From: Caryophanales bacterium
Lineage (GTDB): Bacteria; Bacillota; Bacilli; Bacillales; Amphibacillaceae
Assembly (NCBI GenBank): GCA_026168805.1
Contig: JAPFDS010000068.1
Span: 1 to 64,000 of the forward strand
Direction: 5' to 3'
DNA length: 64,000 nt
Below the pieces are notes generated by a model. That model did not search any database, was not told where the DNA came from, and worked only from the letters and a program-made list of their open reading frames with translations. Position 1 is the stretch's first letter; each line of letters begins with the position of its first letter. Shown one piece after another: positions 44,350-54,003 of the stretch. Made by a program: the position numbers and the translations under genes.

Positions 44350-44623
44350 TCACATCTCCTTACGTCCTATAATCAGCACGGCTTGCTTTAAAATATCATT
44401 TTCCATCGCAAGTCTTTGATTTTCTTTGCGTAATTTGATTAGTTCTTCCTGAGCTGGTGTTAGATTATCCTTTTCTTCAAACGAGGCTGATCCATCTATC
44501 AAAAGAAGACGGTGCCAGTTCATACTCTTTGATAATTTCAGATCTTGGTTTACCTGAGGCATGCAGTTGGACGATTTGTTCTTAGAATTCTTTCGTAAAA
44601 GTTCTTCTTGTTCTTTTTGGCAT
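44350..44623 (-). pseudogene. IS3-family OrfA fragment
   Basis: Minus strand: MPKRTRRTFTKEF, a stop, EQIVQLHASGKPRSEIIKEY, a frameshift around DRWISL, then EEKDNLTPAQEELIKLRKEN with ILKQAVLIIGRKEM. This is an OrfA (helix-turn-helix plus leucine zipper) with a stop and a frameshift; OrfB with the DDE domain is absent. The left end of the element probably reaches about 44690. Nothing else is seen up to 44758. Confidence 0.8.
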
Positions 44624-44758
44624 AACTAATTGTTCCCGATTTATTGTTGAGTTCAGCTGATATGACCTTAAAAATTTGTCTAACTAAGTGTAGCCGATTC
44701 ACATGGATGCTTTTATTGATCTTAAATCGATAGGTCTATTCCATCAATAATTATAAAG

Positions 44759-45895
44759 TTACGAGATATGCTTATATGACTTAGGATTACTTTTTGTATC
44801 CTTCGATTGTGTAAGTTCTTTCCTAAAAAATTTAGTATAGATTACTGGAATTATAAATAAAAACCCTACGTATGCTGCTATTGTAGATATAAAATTATAT
44901 AGAACTGAAAAAGATGCAAGATTACTAGTTGTAAAAGCTAAACCACAAGCAATTGAAATTATCCAAGGAAAAAACTTACTATTTTCTTTAGTAACAATAT
45001 CAGCTACAGACCATATCAGCGGTGTAGCGGTTGTATAAATTGCTAGAATAAGTACTAAACCAAATATTCCACCGATCAATGGACTAATCATTAATCCTAA
45101 CGTTAAATTAGGGACCTCTTTTCCGTCAACAAGAGGCGCATTAGTTATTTGACCTGACATTAATATTGTACCTAGAACGCCATACGTAACGATGCCTATT
45201 ATATTACCCCAAACTATATATTTGATTTTTTCCGCCCTGTGAATTGCGGTACCAATAATATAAGGACCACGAAAAAGTGTACAAAATGAGAAAAACATAA
45301 TTGCAGCAATAAACCAGTTCCCACTAGGTTGGATTGTTGTACCTTTATTAATCAAAAACTCATGACCTGATTTTAAATCCATTTGACCGTTTACTATAGC
45401 TGTTATACCTATCGCTAAAACGAAAACAGCTATGGCAGGGCCAATTAAACCTATTACATTTACTGTCTTTTTTAGACCAAAAAGACAAGTTATTAGTACA
45501 CATCCTGTTATGATTGCACTACCAATCATAGTATTTATTTCAAAGTACTCACTAAAGTATGCACCGGCTCCTGCTATCATCAGTGCTGCCATGCCGAACA
45601 AAAAAGCAAAAGAGAATACAGATAAAACACTTCCTAAAATTTTTCCACAATAGTGATTAAAAACGTCACTTATATTCTTTAATTGATATTTTCGAGAGTC
45701 AATAGCAATAATTGAATCAAAACCTATAAATAATAACACTAAAATTAGCAGACCTAGAAATCCAAAATAACCATAGGAAGTAAAATACTGCATTAGCTCT
45801 TGACCTGTGCCATATCCAGCACCGGTAGTATATGCAATATTTGCACCGGCTAAAATTAACAGTGCACTTATGGATCCCCATAAACCTTTTTTCAT
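44759..45895 (-). CDS. YkvI-family transporter-like membrane protein
   Basis: A 378-residue protein with about ten helices. The unwound first helix TTGAGYGTGQELMQYF is the hallmark of the YkvI group in the APC superfamily (LeuT-like fold). Such proteins are thought to carry amino acids or related compounds; no member here gives the substrate. It is the last gene of the long minus-strand catabolic cluster. ATG with AAGGAG upstream. Confidence 0.8.
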   Translation of the reverse strand: MKKGLWGSISALLILAGANIAYTTGAGYGTGQELMQYFTSYGYFGFLGLLILVLLFIGFDSIIAIDSRKYQLKNISDVFNHYCGKILGSVLSVFSFAFLFGMAALMIAGAGAYFSEYFEINTMIGSAIITGCVLITCLFGLKKTVNVIGLIGPAIAVFVLAIGITAIVNGQMDLKSGHEFLINKGTTIQPSGNWFIAAIMFFSFCTLFRGPYIIGTAIHRAEKIKYIVWGNIIGIVTYGVLGTILMSGQITNAPLVDGKEVPNLTLGLMISPLIGGIFGLVLILAIYTTATPLIWSVADIVTKENSKFFPWIISIACGLAFTTSNLASFSVLYNFISTIAAYVGFLFIIPVIYTKFFRKELTQSKDTKSNPKSYKHIS

Positions 45896-45965
45896 AGTAA
45901 CGACTCCTTATTTTCTTGAATTAATTTAGGTGAGTTAATTTCATAAAGATTTTTAGTAGGTTTAC

Positions 45966-46009
45966 ACACTTTGAATCTATACTTAGATAGTGGTATAGAT
46001 TCAAAGTGT
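45966..46009. terminator. Perfect 17-bp inverted repeat
   Basis: ACACTTTGAATCTATAC and GTATAGATTCAAAGTGT, with a 10-base loop, between the decarboxylase-like gene and the YkvI-like gene. The T run is weak, so it could be a terminator, an mRNA stabiliser or an operator. Confidence 0.5.
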
Positions 46010-46110
46010 TTATCACCCAACAAAAAATACTTAATGAATACATGCCAACGCTTACATCGTTTCGCTTCACTACAATTACAACTATTACTAAGACTATAAA
46101 TGAACATCTA

Positions 46111-46860
46111 TTAAATTATTGTATCTAACACTTTTCCCCAACCATTTTCTTCTCCCGCTAGAAAATCAGTGACTGAATATCCTCCCCCTAAAACTTTTAC
46201 AGGTGAAAGATCACCTAAGGGATCCGTTTCCCCACTCTCTAATTTCACTATTACTTCTCCAAACTCCTCGGATAACAGTTTGCAATCTGATGAGTTATCA
46301 CGTGCAATTATTCTTTGTGAAAAAATTCCTGGGCCATCCGGCTTTGGAATTGTGTGTATATTTAAATGAGGAAAAACTTTTAATGCAGGAAAATCATTTT
46401 CCAATTTTTTAGAGAGATCACACTCTATTTCTATAAGCTTAATTCCTCTTCTAGAAGCAGTTCCTTTAATCACATTACCATTTTTTTCCAATGTCATATG
46501 TCCCAACTTTTTAGGATACCCCCATAATTCTCGACCTGTAGCAACCGCTGCGTCATCATCTTCATACTCAAAAAGATAATACCCTCCAATAATATCTTTA
46601 TATTTTGCTTGAATAATGACACCACCATCCATATAAGGAATCTTATCACCTTTTGTGGCATCGTTCACATAAACCATCGCTAGATTATTAACATACTCAA
46701 AAGGCGTTGGTTCAAGGTACTTTCTGATTATACTTTCGTCTACTTCAATTATTGCATATAAAGTTTCACTTTCTTTGCAGGCGTATGGAACAACTGGATC
46801 TGGAATCAATGGTGACTGAATTGGCATGTTGTTACCATTTTGAACTTTAAAGTTACTCAT
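46111..46860 (-). CDS. Acetoacetate decarboxylase family protein
   Basis: A 249-residue protein of the ADC family (PF06314). GRELWGYPKKLGHM contains the lysine that forms the Schiff base in acetoacetate decarboxylase (about residue 116). The family also includes enzymes acting on other beta-keto acids or as aldolases, so a wider function is possible. ATG 46860 has GGAGGAAT upstream. In this cluster it may decarboxylate a keto acid released from the imported compound. Confidence 0.8.
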   Translation of the reverse strand: MSNFKVQNGNNMPIQSPLIPDPVVPYACKESETLYAIIEVDESIIRKYLEPTPFEYVNNLAMVYVNDATKGDKIPYMDGGVIIQAKYKDIIGGYYLFEYEDDDAAVATGRELWGYPKKLGHMTLEKNGNVIKGTASRRGIKLIEIECDLSKKLENDFPALKVFPHLNIHTIPKPDGPGIFSQRIIARDNSSDCKLLSEEFGEVIVKLESGETDPLGDLSPVKVLGGGYSVTDFLAGEENGWGKVLDTII

Positions 46861-46978
46861 TAGTATTCCTCCCTCTAACATTTTATCGGACCTTTTTATA
46901 ACACTACAGTTAAATTGAACCCCAAATTATAAGTTTTTTGAATTGAATAGAACTTAATATTCTAATATGTTTATTAAA

Positions 46979-47885
46979 CTATACTATTCCACCTTTTAAA
47001 TATTTCAAAGCTGTATTACACATTACCCCCACGCCTGTGCTGAGCGAATCTTCATCAAATATTAATTCTGGACTATGTAAAGGAAGCTTTGAATTTGTAT
47101 TACTGTTATGTGTTCCTATCCTGAAGAATAATCCTGGTACTTTTTGTGAGTAAAAAGCAAAATCTTCACTTCCCATAGATGGAGCATCCATATGCACTAG
47201 TTGCTCGCTTCCAATGGTCTTAGCTACAGATTGTTCTAATAAATCAATCATGTTATCTGTATTTACTAACGGCGGAGGACCGTATGTATACGTTAATTCT
47301 GCTTCACCATTCATACTCTCGGCAGTTTTTTCTACGATTCGTTTAATTATTGCGGGCATATTTTTACATAATTCTAGATTTAATACTCGAACTGTACCTG
47401 ACAATTCTGCTTCTGAAGGTATGACATTGAATGCAGTTCCCCCATTAATTGTGCCAATAGTAATTACAGCAGAATCTGTTGGTTCGATTTCTCTACTAAT
47501 TATTGTTTGTAATTTTGTTACAATATAACTTGTTATCATTATTGGATCAATTGCTCTATGGGGATGAGCTGCGTGGCCTTACTTACCTTTTGCTTTAATT
47601 GTAATTGAGTCGCCCGAAGCCATTACTTCTCCTTTTTTAATACCGATTACCCCTGCCCGTAAATCTGGCCAGCAGTGCAGTCCCATGATTGCATCCACGT
47701 TAGGGTTTTTTAACACATTATCAGCAATCATCTGCGAAGCCCCTACGAGCTTTTCTTCAGCGGGTTGGAAAATGAATTTGATATTCCCTACTATCTCATC
47801 TTTACAAGTACTTAAAAGAGTAGCGACGCCTAGTATTAACTAACTCACCCTGTATCTTTTTTGCTTCTTTTACAAAATCCGGGAT
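46979..47885 (-). pseudogene. Broken M20-family amidohydrolase (amidohydrolase/aminoacylase type)
   Basis: The 3' part is open for 186 codons (from MITSYIVTKLQTIISREIEP to the end, with PSMGSEDFAFYSQKVPG). Before it lies FIFQPAEEKLVGASQMIADN and IMGLHCWPDLRAGVIGIKKG, then a stop codon in GKGK*GHAAHPHRAIDP. Further up only the N-terminus KEAKKIQGELVNTRR remains, joined out of frame to VATLLSTCKDE: the stretch with the first metal ligands is deleted. RBS AAAGGAGG survives but the start codon seems lost. It was an N-acyl amino acid hydrolase-type gene. Confidence 0.85.
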
Positions 47886-47918
47886 AACGCCTCCTTTATA
47901 ACTATTTCAAAAAAATTA

Positions 47919-47987
47919 CCCCTTTTATGATAGAAAAATATTTTATCGTAAAAGATCGTCAAGACACAGATTTTAATCATAAAGGGG
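47919..47987 (-). terminator. Inverted repeat behind the nitrilase-family gene
   Basis: AGCCCCTTTATGAT and ATCATAAAAGGGGT with a 44-base AT-rich loop, followed on the minus strand by AATTTTTTT. It lies after the gene at 48008 and ends the transcript before the broken M20 gene, or allows partial read-through. Confidence 0.55.
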
Positions 47988-48007
47988 CTATGTTTTACAT
48001 AGTCTAT

Positions 48008-48817
48008 TTAATATACTTCTGGTTTCCTATGATTTAGGCATTGAATGTTAGTTCTTGCCTGATCTACGAGATCAGACTTTAAATCCGCCATAATAAACCC
48101 TTCTCCCTCTGATGCACGTGCAATTACTGTACCCCAAGGATCAATAATCATACTATTACCAAATCTACTTTTCCCTGGTGCATGACTACCAAATTGATTT
48201 GCAGCAATTACATAACATTGATTTTCAATTGCTCTAGCTCTCAGCAATACTTCCCAATGCAACATACCTGTGTAGCTTGTAAATGCTGCAGGTACAAATA
48301 GAATTTTCGCATCGTTAAGTGCATACTTTCTATATAACTCAGGAAATCTCAAATCATAGCAAATACTTAAACCAGCTTTACCAAAAGGCAAGTCCACTAG
48401 CTTTGTCTGATCACCACTTTGAATAGTATCCGACTCTTTATACACTGGCAGCCCCTCAATTTCACTGTCAAATAAGTGAATCTTTCTATATTTCTTTATA
48501 ATTTCTCCATTTGGATTAATTACTAACGTTGTATTAAACGATCTATCATCGGTATACCTTTCTCTGAAACTTCCAGAATGTATATAAATTCCGAGCTTCT
48601 TAGCTAGTGATAACAATAATTGTGTAGTTTCCCCCTCCGGAATATTCTCCTCTATAACACCCTGTTCAGGTGTTTCTTCTCCCATAAAATTGAAAAACTC
48701 AGGCAATGATACTAATTCTGCACCCTGATTAGCTGCTTCATATATATATTTACTTGTCTTATCTAAATTTACTTGTTTATCATTTTTTGTATTTAATTGA
48801 ATTACTGCTACTCTCAT
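48008..48817 (-). CDS. Carbon-nitrogen hydrolase (nitrilase superfamily amidase)
   Basis: A 269-residue amidase-fold enzyme. The Glu-Lys-Cys triad is visible in SLPEFFNF, KYRKIHLFDSE and SICYDLRFPELYR. Members include omega-amidases and N-carbamoyl or N-acyl hydrolases, not necessarily nitrilases. It sits in the Opp/M20 cluster, and a second, distinct paralogue lies at 58475. It probably cleaves an amide group of the imported compound; substrate unknown. Confidence 0.88.
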   Translation of the reverse strand: MRVAVIQLNTKNDKQVNLDKTSKYIYEAANQGAELVSLPEFFNFMGEETPEQGVIEENIPEGETTQLLLSLAKKLGIYIHSGSFRERYTDDRSFNTTLVINPNGEIIKKYRKIHLFDSEIEGLPVYKESDTIQSGDQTKLVDLPFGKAGLSICYDLRFPELYRKYALNDAKILFVPAAFTSYTGMLHWEVLLRARAIENQCYVIAANQFGSHAPGKSRFGNSMIIDPWGTVIARASEGEGFIMADLKSDLVDQARTNIQCLNHRKPEVY

Positions 48818-48852
48818 TAAATTCAGTCCTCCACTTTTTTATTATAAATCTA

Positions 48853-49527
48853 CTAAATAACTCCTTTTTCCTTTAACACTTTATCTGCACGTGATATCGA
48901 CGATAAGTCATCTCCTTTTTCTAATCTTTCTTTTAAGTTTGTTTCTCTATTACCATTTCGTTCTGCGGCCTGTAACACAGTTTCAATTTCATCAATTCCT
49001 GTTTGAGAAAAAACGAGTACACCATTGTCATCTGCATGAATCAAATCTCCGGGACTAACACTAATTCCTCCGCATTGAACAGTTGTATTGATTTCACCAA
49101 TATTTCCAACAATTTTTGTCGTAATAGGTGATAAACCCGTTGAGAAAACTGGGACACCAAGTTCCTTTATTTCCTGAATATCTGTTGAAGGACCATCTAT
49201 AATAATTCCAGCAAGATTCCTTACTTTTGCTGCATATGCCACAACTCCACCTATACAAGCGTGCTTTGTATCACCATTGCGGTCAATAACTAAAACATCT
49301 CCTTCGCCAGCCATACTCACGCCTTTGTGTACCATTATTCCATCATTTCCGGATGTTTTAACAGTTACAGCTTGTCCGACAACTTTTACATTCGATAGAC
49401 AAGATTGAATCCTAGGATCCATAAAACCAAAATGCAAGTAATGTCCTATAGTCGCAGGGTCTATTGCTTTTAATCGTTCTTTAATTGATTCGGGAACCTT
49501 TTTAACATAATTTGGTAGTATTATCAT
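48853..49527 (-). CDS. RraA-like protein with a changed catalytic motif
   Basis: A 224-residue RraA/dimethylmenaquinone methyltransferase-like protein, the fold of 4-hydroxy-4-methyl-2-oxoglutarate aldolases. AACIGGVVAYAAKVRN-like and AGIIIDGPSTDIQEI are family stretches. The usual DGxxRD motif reads DGPSTD: the metal-site aspartate remains but the arginine is threonine. So the classical aldolase or decarboxylase activity is doubtful. It lies directly behind oppF in the catabolic operon. Confidence 0.78.
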   Translation of the reverse strand: MIILPNYVKKVPESIKERLKAIDPATIGHYLHFGFMDPRIQSCLSNVKVVGQAVTVKTSGNDGIMVHKGVSMAGEGDVLVIDRNGDTKHACIGGVVAYAAKVRNLAGIIIDGPSTDIQEIKELGVPVFSTGLSPITTKIVGNIGEINTTVQCGGISVSPGDLIHADDNGVLVFSQTGIDEIETVLQAAERNGNRETNLKERLEKGDDLSSISRADKVLKEKGVI

Positions 49528-49555
49528 AGTTCGTCATTCTCCTTGGTAAGTGTTT

Positions 49556-50530
49556 TTATTTATTATATAAATGGCATGCCACCCAATGACCTTCTTCGTA
49601 CTCTCGCCATGTGGGAACAACCTTAGAACAAACATCCATAGCATGCGGGCACCTTGTTCGAAACCTACAACCACTTGGAGGATTAATTGGACTCGGTATA
49701 TCTCCTTTGATTGGTACTTGTTCTTTCGTACGCTCTAATTCAGGATCTGCTAATGGAATAGCACTCAATAAAGCTTGCGTATATGGGTGCAAAGGTTTGG
49801 CATATACGTCTTCACTTGATGCCAACTCGACCATTCCACCTAAATACATAACCCCAATTCTATCACTGATATATTTTACGACTGACAAATCATGAGAAAT
49901 AAATAAATACGTTAAATCTAACTCATTTTGAAGCTTTTTAAGTAAATTAATTACTTGAGCTTGTATCGAAACATCTAAAGCTGAAATTGGTTCATCAGCT
50001 ATAATAAATTCAGGATTGACTGCTAGCGCTCGTGCAATTCCAATTCTCTGGCGTTGGCCGCCACTAAATTCATGTGGATAACGGTTAGCATGGCTTTTAT
50101 TTAATCCAACTAATCTTAATAACTCATGTACTCTTTCATTACGTTCTTCTTTAGTCCGAATTAAATTGTGGTTATCTATCCCTTCAGAAATGATATCCAT
50201 TACAGTCATTCTAGGATTTAGAGATGCATAAGGGTCTTGAAAGATCATTTGAATCTTACGGTTAAATTCCTTTTGTTTTTTAGCTGTTTTAAAAGAAGTA
50301 ATATCTTCCCCATTAAAATAAATCTGTCCATCAGTGGCTTCATACAGGCGTATTAATGTTCTACCAACAGTAGTCTTCCCACAACCAGACTCTCCAACAA
50401 GTCCAAAGGTCTCTCCTCGATAAATATCAAATGTAACCCCATCAACTGCTTTTAATACAGTTCTATGATCGATAGAAAAATGTTTTTTAGTATTTTTTAG
50501 CTCAATTAGTTTTTTCAATCTATCGGGCAT
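49556..50530 (-). CDS. oppF: Oligopeptide ABC transporter ATP-binding protein, second system
   Basis: A 324-residue ABC ATPase: GESGCGKTT, FSGGQRQRIGIARAL, FIIADEPISALD, ISHDLSVVKYI, and C-terminal GCRFRTRCPHAM. It overlaps oppD by 11 bases. It is clearly similar to the copy at 24067 but in an AT-richer dialect. Confidence 0.92.
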   Translation of the reverse strand: MPDRLKKLIELKNTKKHFSIDHRTVLKAVDGVTFDIYRGETFGLVGESGCGKTTVGRTLIRLYEATDGQIYFNGEDITSFKTAKKQKEFNRKIQMIFQDPYASLNPRMTVMDIISEGIDNHNLIRTKEERNERVHELLRLVGLNKSHANRYPHEFSGGQRQRIGIARALAVNPEFIIADEPISALDVSIQAQVINLLKKLQNELDLTYLFISHDLSVVKYISDRIGVMYLGGMVELASSEDVYAKPLHPYTQALLSAIPLADPELERTKEQVPIKGDIPSPINPPSGCRFRTRCPHAMDVCSKVVPTWREYEEGHWVACHLYNK

Positions 50531-51563
50531 GATCTTCCCTCCTTATGAAAATATCTTGAGGTGGTTCTACATCTGGTGCTAATCTTTCCTGCAACCAGCA
50601 TGCAGATTTATGTGTGTCAGAAATGGTTGTGTATTCAGGATTTCTCTCTTCACAAATGTTCATTGCATACGGACAGCGTGTTACAAATGGACACCCTTTT
50701 GGTGGATTAGCAAGATCAGGTGGTGTTCCTGGAATTGCATTTAATAACTCTTTACTTCCATCTAATTTAGGCATTGACCCTAATAGACCCCATGTGTACG
50801 GATGTTTGGGTTCATAAAATATCTCATCTACCGTACCGGTTTCTACAATTTTCCCACTATACATGACTGCTACGCGTGAAGCAGCTTTTGCCACAACCCC
50901 AAGATCGTGTGTAATTAAAATAATCGATGTTCCTGTTTTTTGTTGCAAATCTTTCATCAATTCTAATATTTGAGCCTGAATTGTTACATCTAATGCAGTC
51001 GTCGGTTCATCTGCAACAAGTATTTTTGGATTGCAAGCTAATGCAATTGCAATTACTACGCGCTGTCGCATTCCACCAGAAAATTGATGGGCATATTGAT
51101 GTATTCTCTCTTCCGAATCTGGAATTCCAACTAGTTTCAAAAGTTGTAATGCTCGATTAAACGCTTCTTTTTTAGTCATATTTTGATGTTTAATAAGCCC
51201 TTCAGTTATTTGTCTTCCAATCCGCATTGTTGGATTTAAAGAAGTCATTGGATCTTGGAAAATCATACTGATTTCTTTTCCACGGATACTTTCCATCTCT
51301 TTTTCTGACACCTCATTTAGATCCTTTTCTTCAAACATAATAGACCCTTCAACTATTCCAGGTGGTGAAGATATAAGACGCATAATGGATTGGGAAGTAA
51401 CACTTTTCCCTGAACCAGACTCTCCTACAATGGCTAAAGTTTCCTTCTCATTTAAATAAAAGTCGAGCCCTCTGACCGCTTGAACATCTCCATCAAATGA
51501 CTTGAACGTTACTTTTAAGCCATTCACATCTAGGACTTTATTCATTGCTTTTACCCCCATCAT
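50520..51563 (-). CDS. oppD: Oligopeptide ABC transporter ATP-binding protein, second system
   Basis: A 347-residue ABC ATPase with GESGSGKSVT, FSGGMRQRVVIAIALAC, ILVADEPTTALDVT and ITHDLGVVAKA, and the C-terminal cysteine motif GCPFVTRCPYAM. The true start may be the second methionine (MNKVLDV, five codons later). It is the first transporter gene after the M20 gene. Confidence 0.92.
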   Translation of the reverse strand: MMGVKAMNKVLDVNGLKVTFKSFDGDVQAVRGLDFYLNEKETLAIVGESGSGKSVTSQSIMRLISSPPGIVEGSIMFEEKDLNEVSEKEMESIRGKEISMIFQDPMTSLNPTMRIGRQITEGLIKHQNMTKKEAFNRALQLLKLVGIPDSEERIHQYAHQFSGGMRQRVVIAIALACNPKILVADEPTTALDVTIQAQILELMKDLQQKTGTSIILITHDLGVVAKAASRVAVMYSGKIVETGTVDEIFYEPKHPYTWGLLGSMPKLDGSKELLNAIPGTPPDLANPPKGCPFVTRCPYAMNICEERNPEYTTISDTHKSACWLQERLAPDVEPPQDIFIRREDHAR

Positions 51564-51708
51564 TGATTCCTAACACTTCGATCAATACTTCTAATTAAAC
51601 GTTTACTAATAATTCAAAATCACAATCACATCGTTGTATATTATTTAAATATATTAATAAATAAATCTAATGTTTCTATAAACACTGGCTAGCTTTCTAG
51701 GGTATTAA

Positions 51709-53052
51709 TTATTTTCCAAATTCATCGATTACCTTCGCAGCAAATTTTATTCCATTTACATAATCTTTTAATCTTATATTTTCATTCGGTGCATGAACCA
51801 TAGACGCTTCATTTCCAACACCAAAACCTACAGAAGGGATACCAAATTTTTGAGATAATACATACATAGGTCCTGTCCCCGCTGTTGATCGCATAACATA
51901 AGGTGGCATATCATATATTTCTTCTACATTATCTATAACTGTTTTTACTATATCTGCATCTAAATCTGTTTTTGAAGCAAATACTGGCGACATCGTAACT
52001 ATTTCTATATCATCATATCCTCGATCATCTAAATGTTTTCGCAATTGTTCTAGGATGTATTGTGGATCTTGACCATCAACTAATCTAAAATCAACTTTCA
52101 CTTTTGCCTCTGCAGGTAATACAGTTTTTGCTCCTTCCCCAGTGTAGCCAGATTCAATTCCGCAGATTGTACATGTTGGTTGCATATATAACTTTTCTTT
52201 TAAAGGTAATCCTGATAAATTTAATAAAAAATCGTCTAATTCATATTGTTCTAGCATATCCTTCTCATTTAATTGCAATTCATCAACAAGCTTTAATTCT
52301 TCATCTGTCGGTTGAACAATATTGTCATAAAACCCTTCGATCAGTACTTCCTCTTTATCATTCTTTAGTGAATTTAATGCCCAAACTAATCGCCAAGCTG
52401 GATTTTCTAAAACAGCTCCATTCATTGAATGAACATCCATGCTTGCTCCCTTAACTCGTAGCTCTACATAAAGCATTCCTTTTACTCCTAATGTAACGTG
52501 TAACCTGCCATCATTGGTTATCATGCCATTTTCCCAAATATTTGCATCAGCTTTGACTTTATCTGGATGATTATCAGCAAACTCCTCTAAATGTGGACTA
52601 CCAATCTCCTCTTCACCTTCAATAATAAACTTCACATTAATTGGAAGCTTCCCATATACTTTTTGATAGGCGTGAATTGCACAAATACGTGCAAGCAAAG
52701 CTCCCTTATTATCAGCTACGCCACGAGCATAAATTCTTCCATTACGAATTTCGGCAGCAAATGGATCACTATCCCATAGTTCAATGGGATCCTCCGGTTG
52801 AACATCGTAGTGATTATAAAACGACAACGTTTTTTTGGTATTTCCTTGTATTTCGGCGTAAACTACTGGATTTCCTGAAGTTGATACTTGTTCAGATTCT
52901 GCATTGATATAACTTAATTGTTCTTCAACTATTTTTGCTGTTTCGACCATACCTATATTTTGCGCTGCAATACTAGGTTGTTTGCATAACCTAATGAGCC
53001 ACTTAATATACATATCTTTATTTCTATCAATATATTCATACACCTTTTTCAT
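51709..53052 (-). CDS. M20 family metallopeptidase (dipeptidase type)
   Basis: A 447-residue M20/M25/M40 enzyme. FYNHYDVQPEDP holds the first zinc histidine and catalytic Asp, GVADNKGALLARI the bridging Asp, EGEEEIGSP the catalytic Glu pair, and VHAPNENI the last zinc histidine. A lid domain with VELRVKGASMDVHS is inserted. No signal peptide, so it acts in the cytoplasm. It lies inside the opp operon, between oppC and oppD, which suggests that it cleaves the imported dipeptide or acylated amino acid. Confidence 0.9.
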   Translation of the reverse strand: MKKVYEYIDRNKDMYIKWLIRLCKQPSIAAQNIGMVETAKIVEEQLSYINAESEQVSTSGNPVVYAEIQGNTKKTLSFYNHYDVQPEDPIELWDSDPFAAEIRNGRIYARGVADNKGALLARICAIHAYQKVYGKLPINVKFIIEGEEEIGSPHLEEFADNHPDKVKADANIWENGMITNDGRLHVTLGVKGMLYVELRVKGASMDVHSMNGAVLENPAWRLVWALNSLKNDKEEVLIEGFYDNIVQPTDEELKLVDELQLNEKDMLEQYELDDFLLNLSGLPLKEKLYMQPTCTICGIESGYTGEGAKTVLPAEAKVKVDFRLVDGQDPQYILEQLRKHLDDRGYDDIEIVTMSPVFASKTDLDADIVKTVIDNVEEIYDMPPYVMRSTAGTGPMYVLSQKFGIPSVGFGVGNEASMVHAPNENIRLKDYVNGIKFAAKVIDEFGK

Positions 53053-53076
53053 ACAATAATCACATCCTATTCTATT

Positions 53077-54003
53077 TTATCTTTTCTCTTTAGGGTCTAA
53101 TGCATCACTTAAACCATCACCCACTACGTTAAATGCCATCATGACAAGACAAATAAAGAATGCAGGGAAGAATAAAATCCATGGATAATAGACAAGAGAA
53201 GGAAGCCCTTCAGAAGACATCGTTCCCCAACTAGCAAGCGGAGCTGGAACTCCTAAACCAAGATAGCTTAAAAAGGCTTCTGTAAAGATAGCAGTTGGTA
53301 TAGTTAACGTTAGCGTTACTAATATAGGTCCCATAGTATTTGGAATTAAATGTCGTATCATTATTTTTATATTATTCGATCCTAGCGTTCGTGCTGCCAA
53401 AACAAATTCCGACAACTTAATTTGCAGTACTTGTCCTCTTACAATTCTAGCCATATTAATCCACCCTGTAAGTGACATTGCAATAATCATCGTCAATAAC
53501 CCTTGAGGTAGCACAATCATTAATAAGATAACTACTAATAAGTAGGGGATTCCATATAAAATATCTGCGATACGCATCATATATTCATCTACTCTTCCAC
53601 CAAAATATCCGGCTGTAGCACCCCAAATAACTCCTATAACAAGGTCAATAAGTGCAGCAGCAATACCTATAAATAATGATATACGCGCTCCATACCATGT
53701 TCTAGAAAATATATCTCTACCTAAACTGTCTGTCCCAAACCAATGTTCTCCAGAAGGAGGTTTGTTATTGTTTGATAAATCATTTGTAAAATAATCGTAA
53801 CCTGAAATTTTTGGGCCAAATATGCTCAAAATAGCCAATAGAACAATAACTACAATTCCAAACATCGCTAATTTATTTTTCTTAAAACGTCTTATGACAT
53901 CACTTAAATATGTTCGCTGTGGTCTTTGAATTTCTTCTTCTTTGTTAGATAGCACAGTTATAGGTTGAAAAGAATCTTTTGAAAAATACTCTTTTTGATC
54001 CAT
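53077..54003 (-). CDS. oppC: Oligopeptide ABC transporter permease, second system
   Basis: A 308-residue OppC: long cytoplasmic N-terminus, helix 1 at about 45-65, GEHWFGTDSLGRDIFSRTW, coupling loop AARTLGSNNIKIMIRHLIPN. It begins where oppB ends (overlap of one base). Confidence 0.92.
   Translation of the reverse strand: MDQKEYFSKDSFQPITVLSNKEEEIQRPQRTYLSDVIRRFKKNKLAMFGIVVIVLLAILSIFGPKISGYDYFTNDLSNNNKPPSGEHWFGTDSLGRDIFSRTWYGARISLFIGIAAALIDLVIGVIWGATAGYFGGRVDEYMMRIADILYGIPYLLVVILLMIVLPQGLLTMIIAMSLTGWINMARIVRGQVLQIKLSEFVLAARTLGSNNIKIMIRHLIPNTMGPILVTLTLTIPTAIFTEAFLSYLGLGVPAPLASWGTMSSEGLPSLVYYPWILFFPAFFICLVMMAFNVVGDGLSDALDPKEKR

Noticed and set aside
45892-46107. 71-codon minus-strand frame between the ADC-like and YkvI-like genes
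   Set aside because: It runs through the perfect inverted repeat and across the RBS of the YkvI-like gene; no own start signal.
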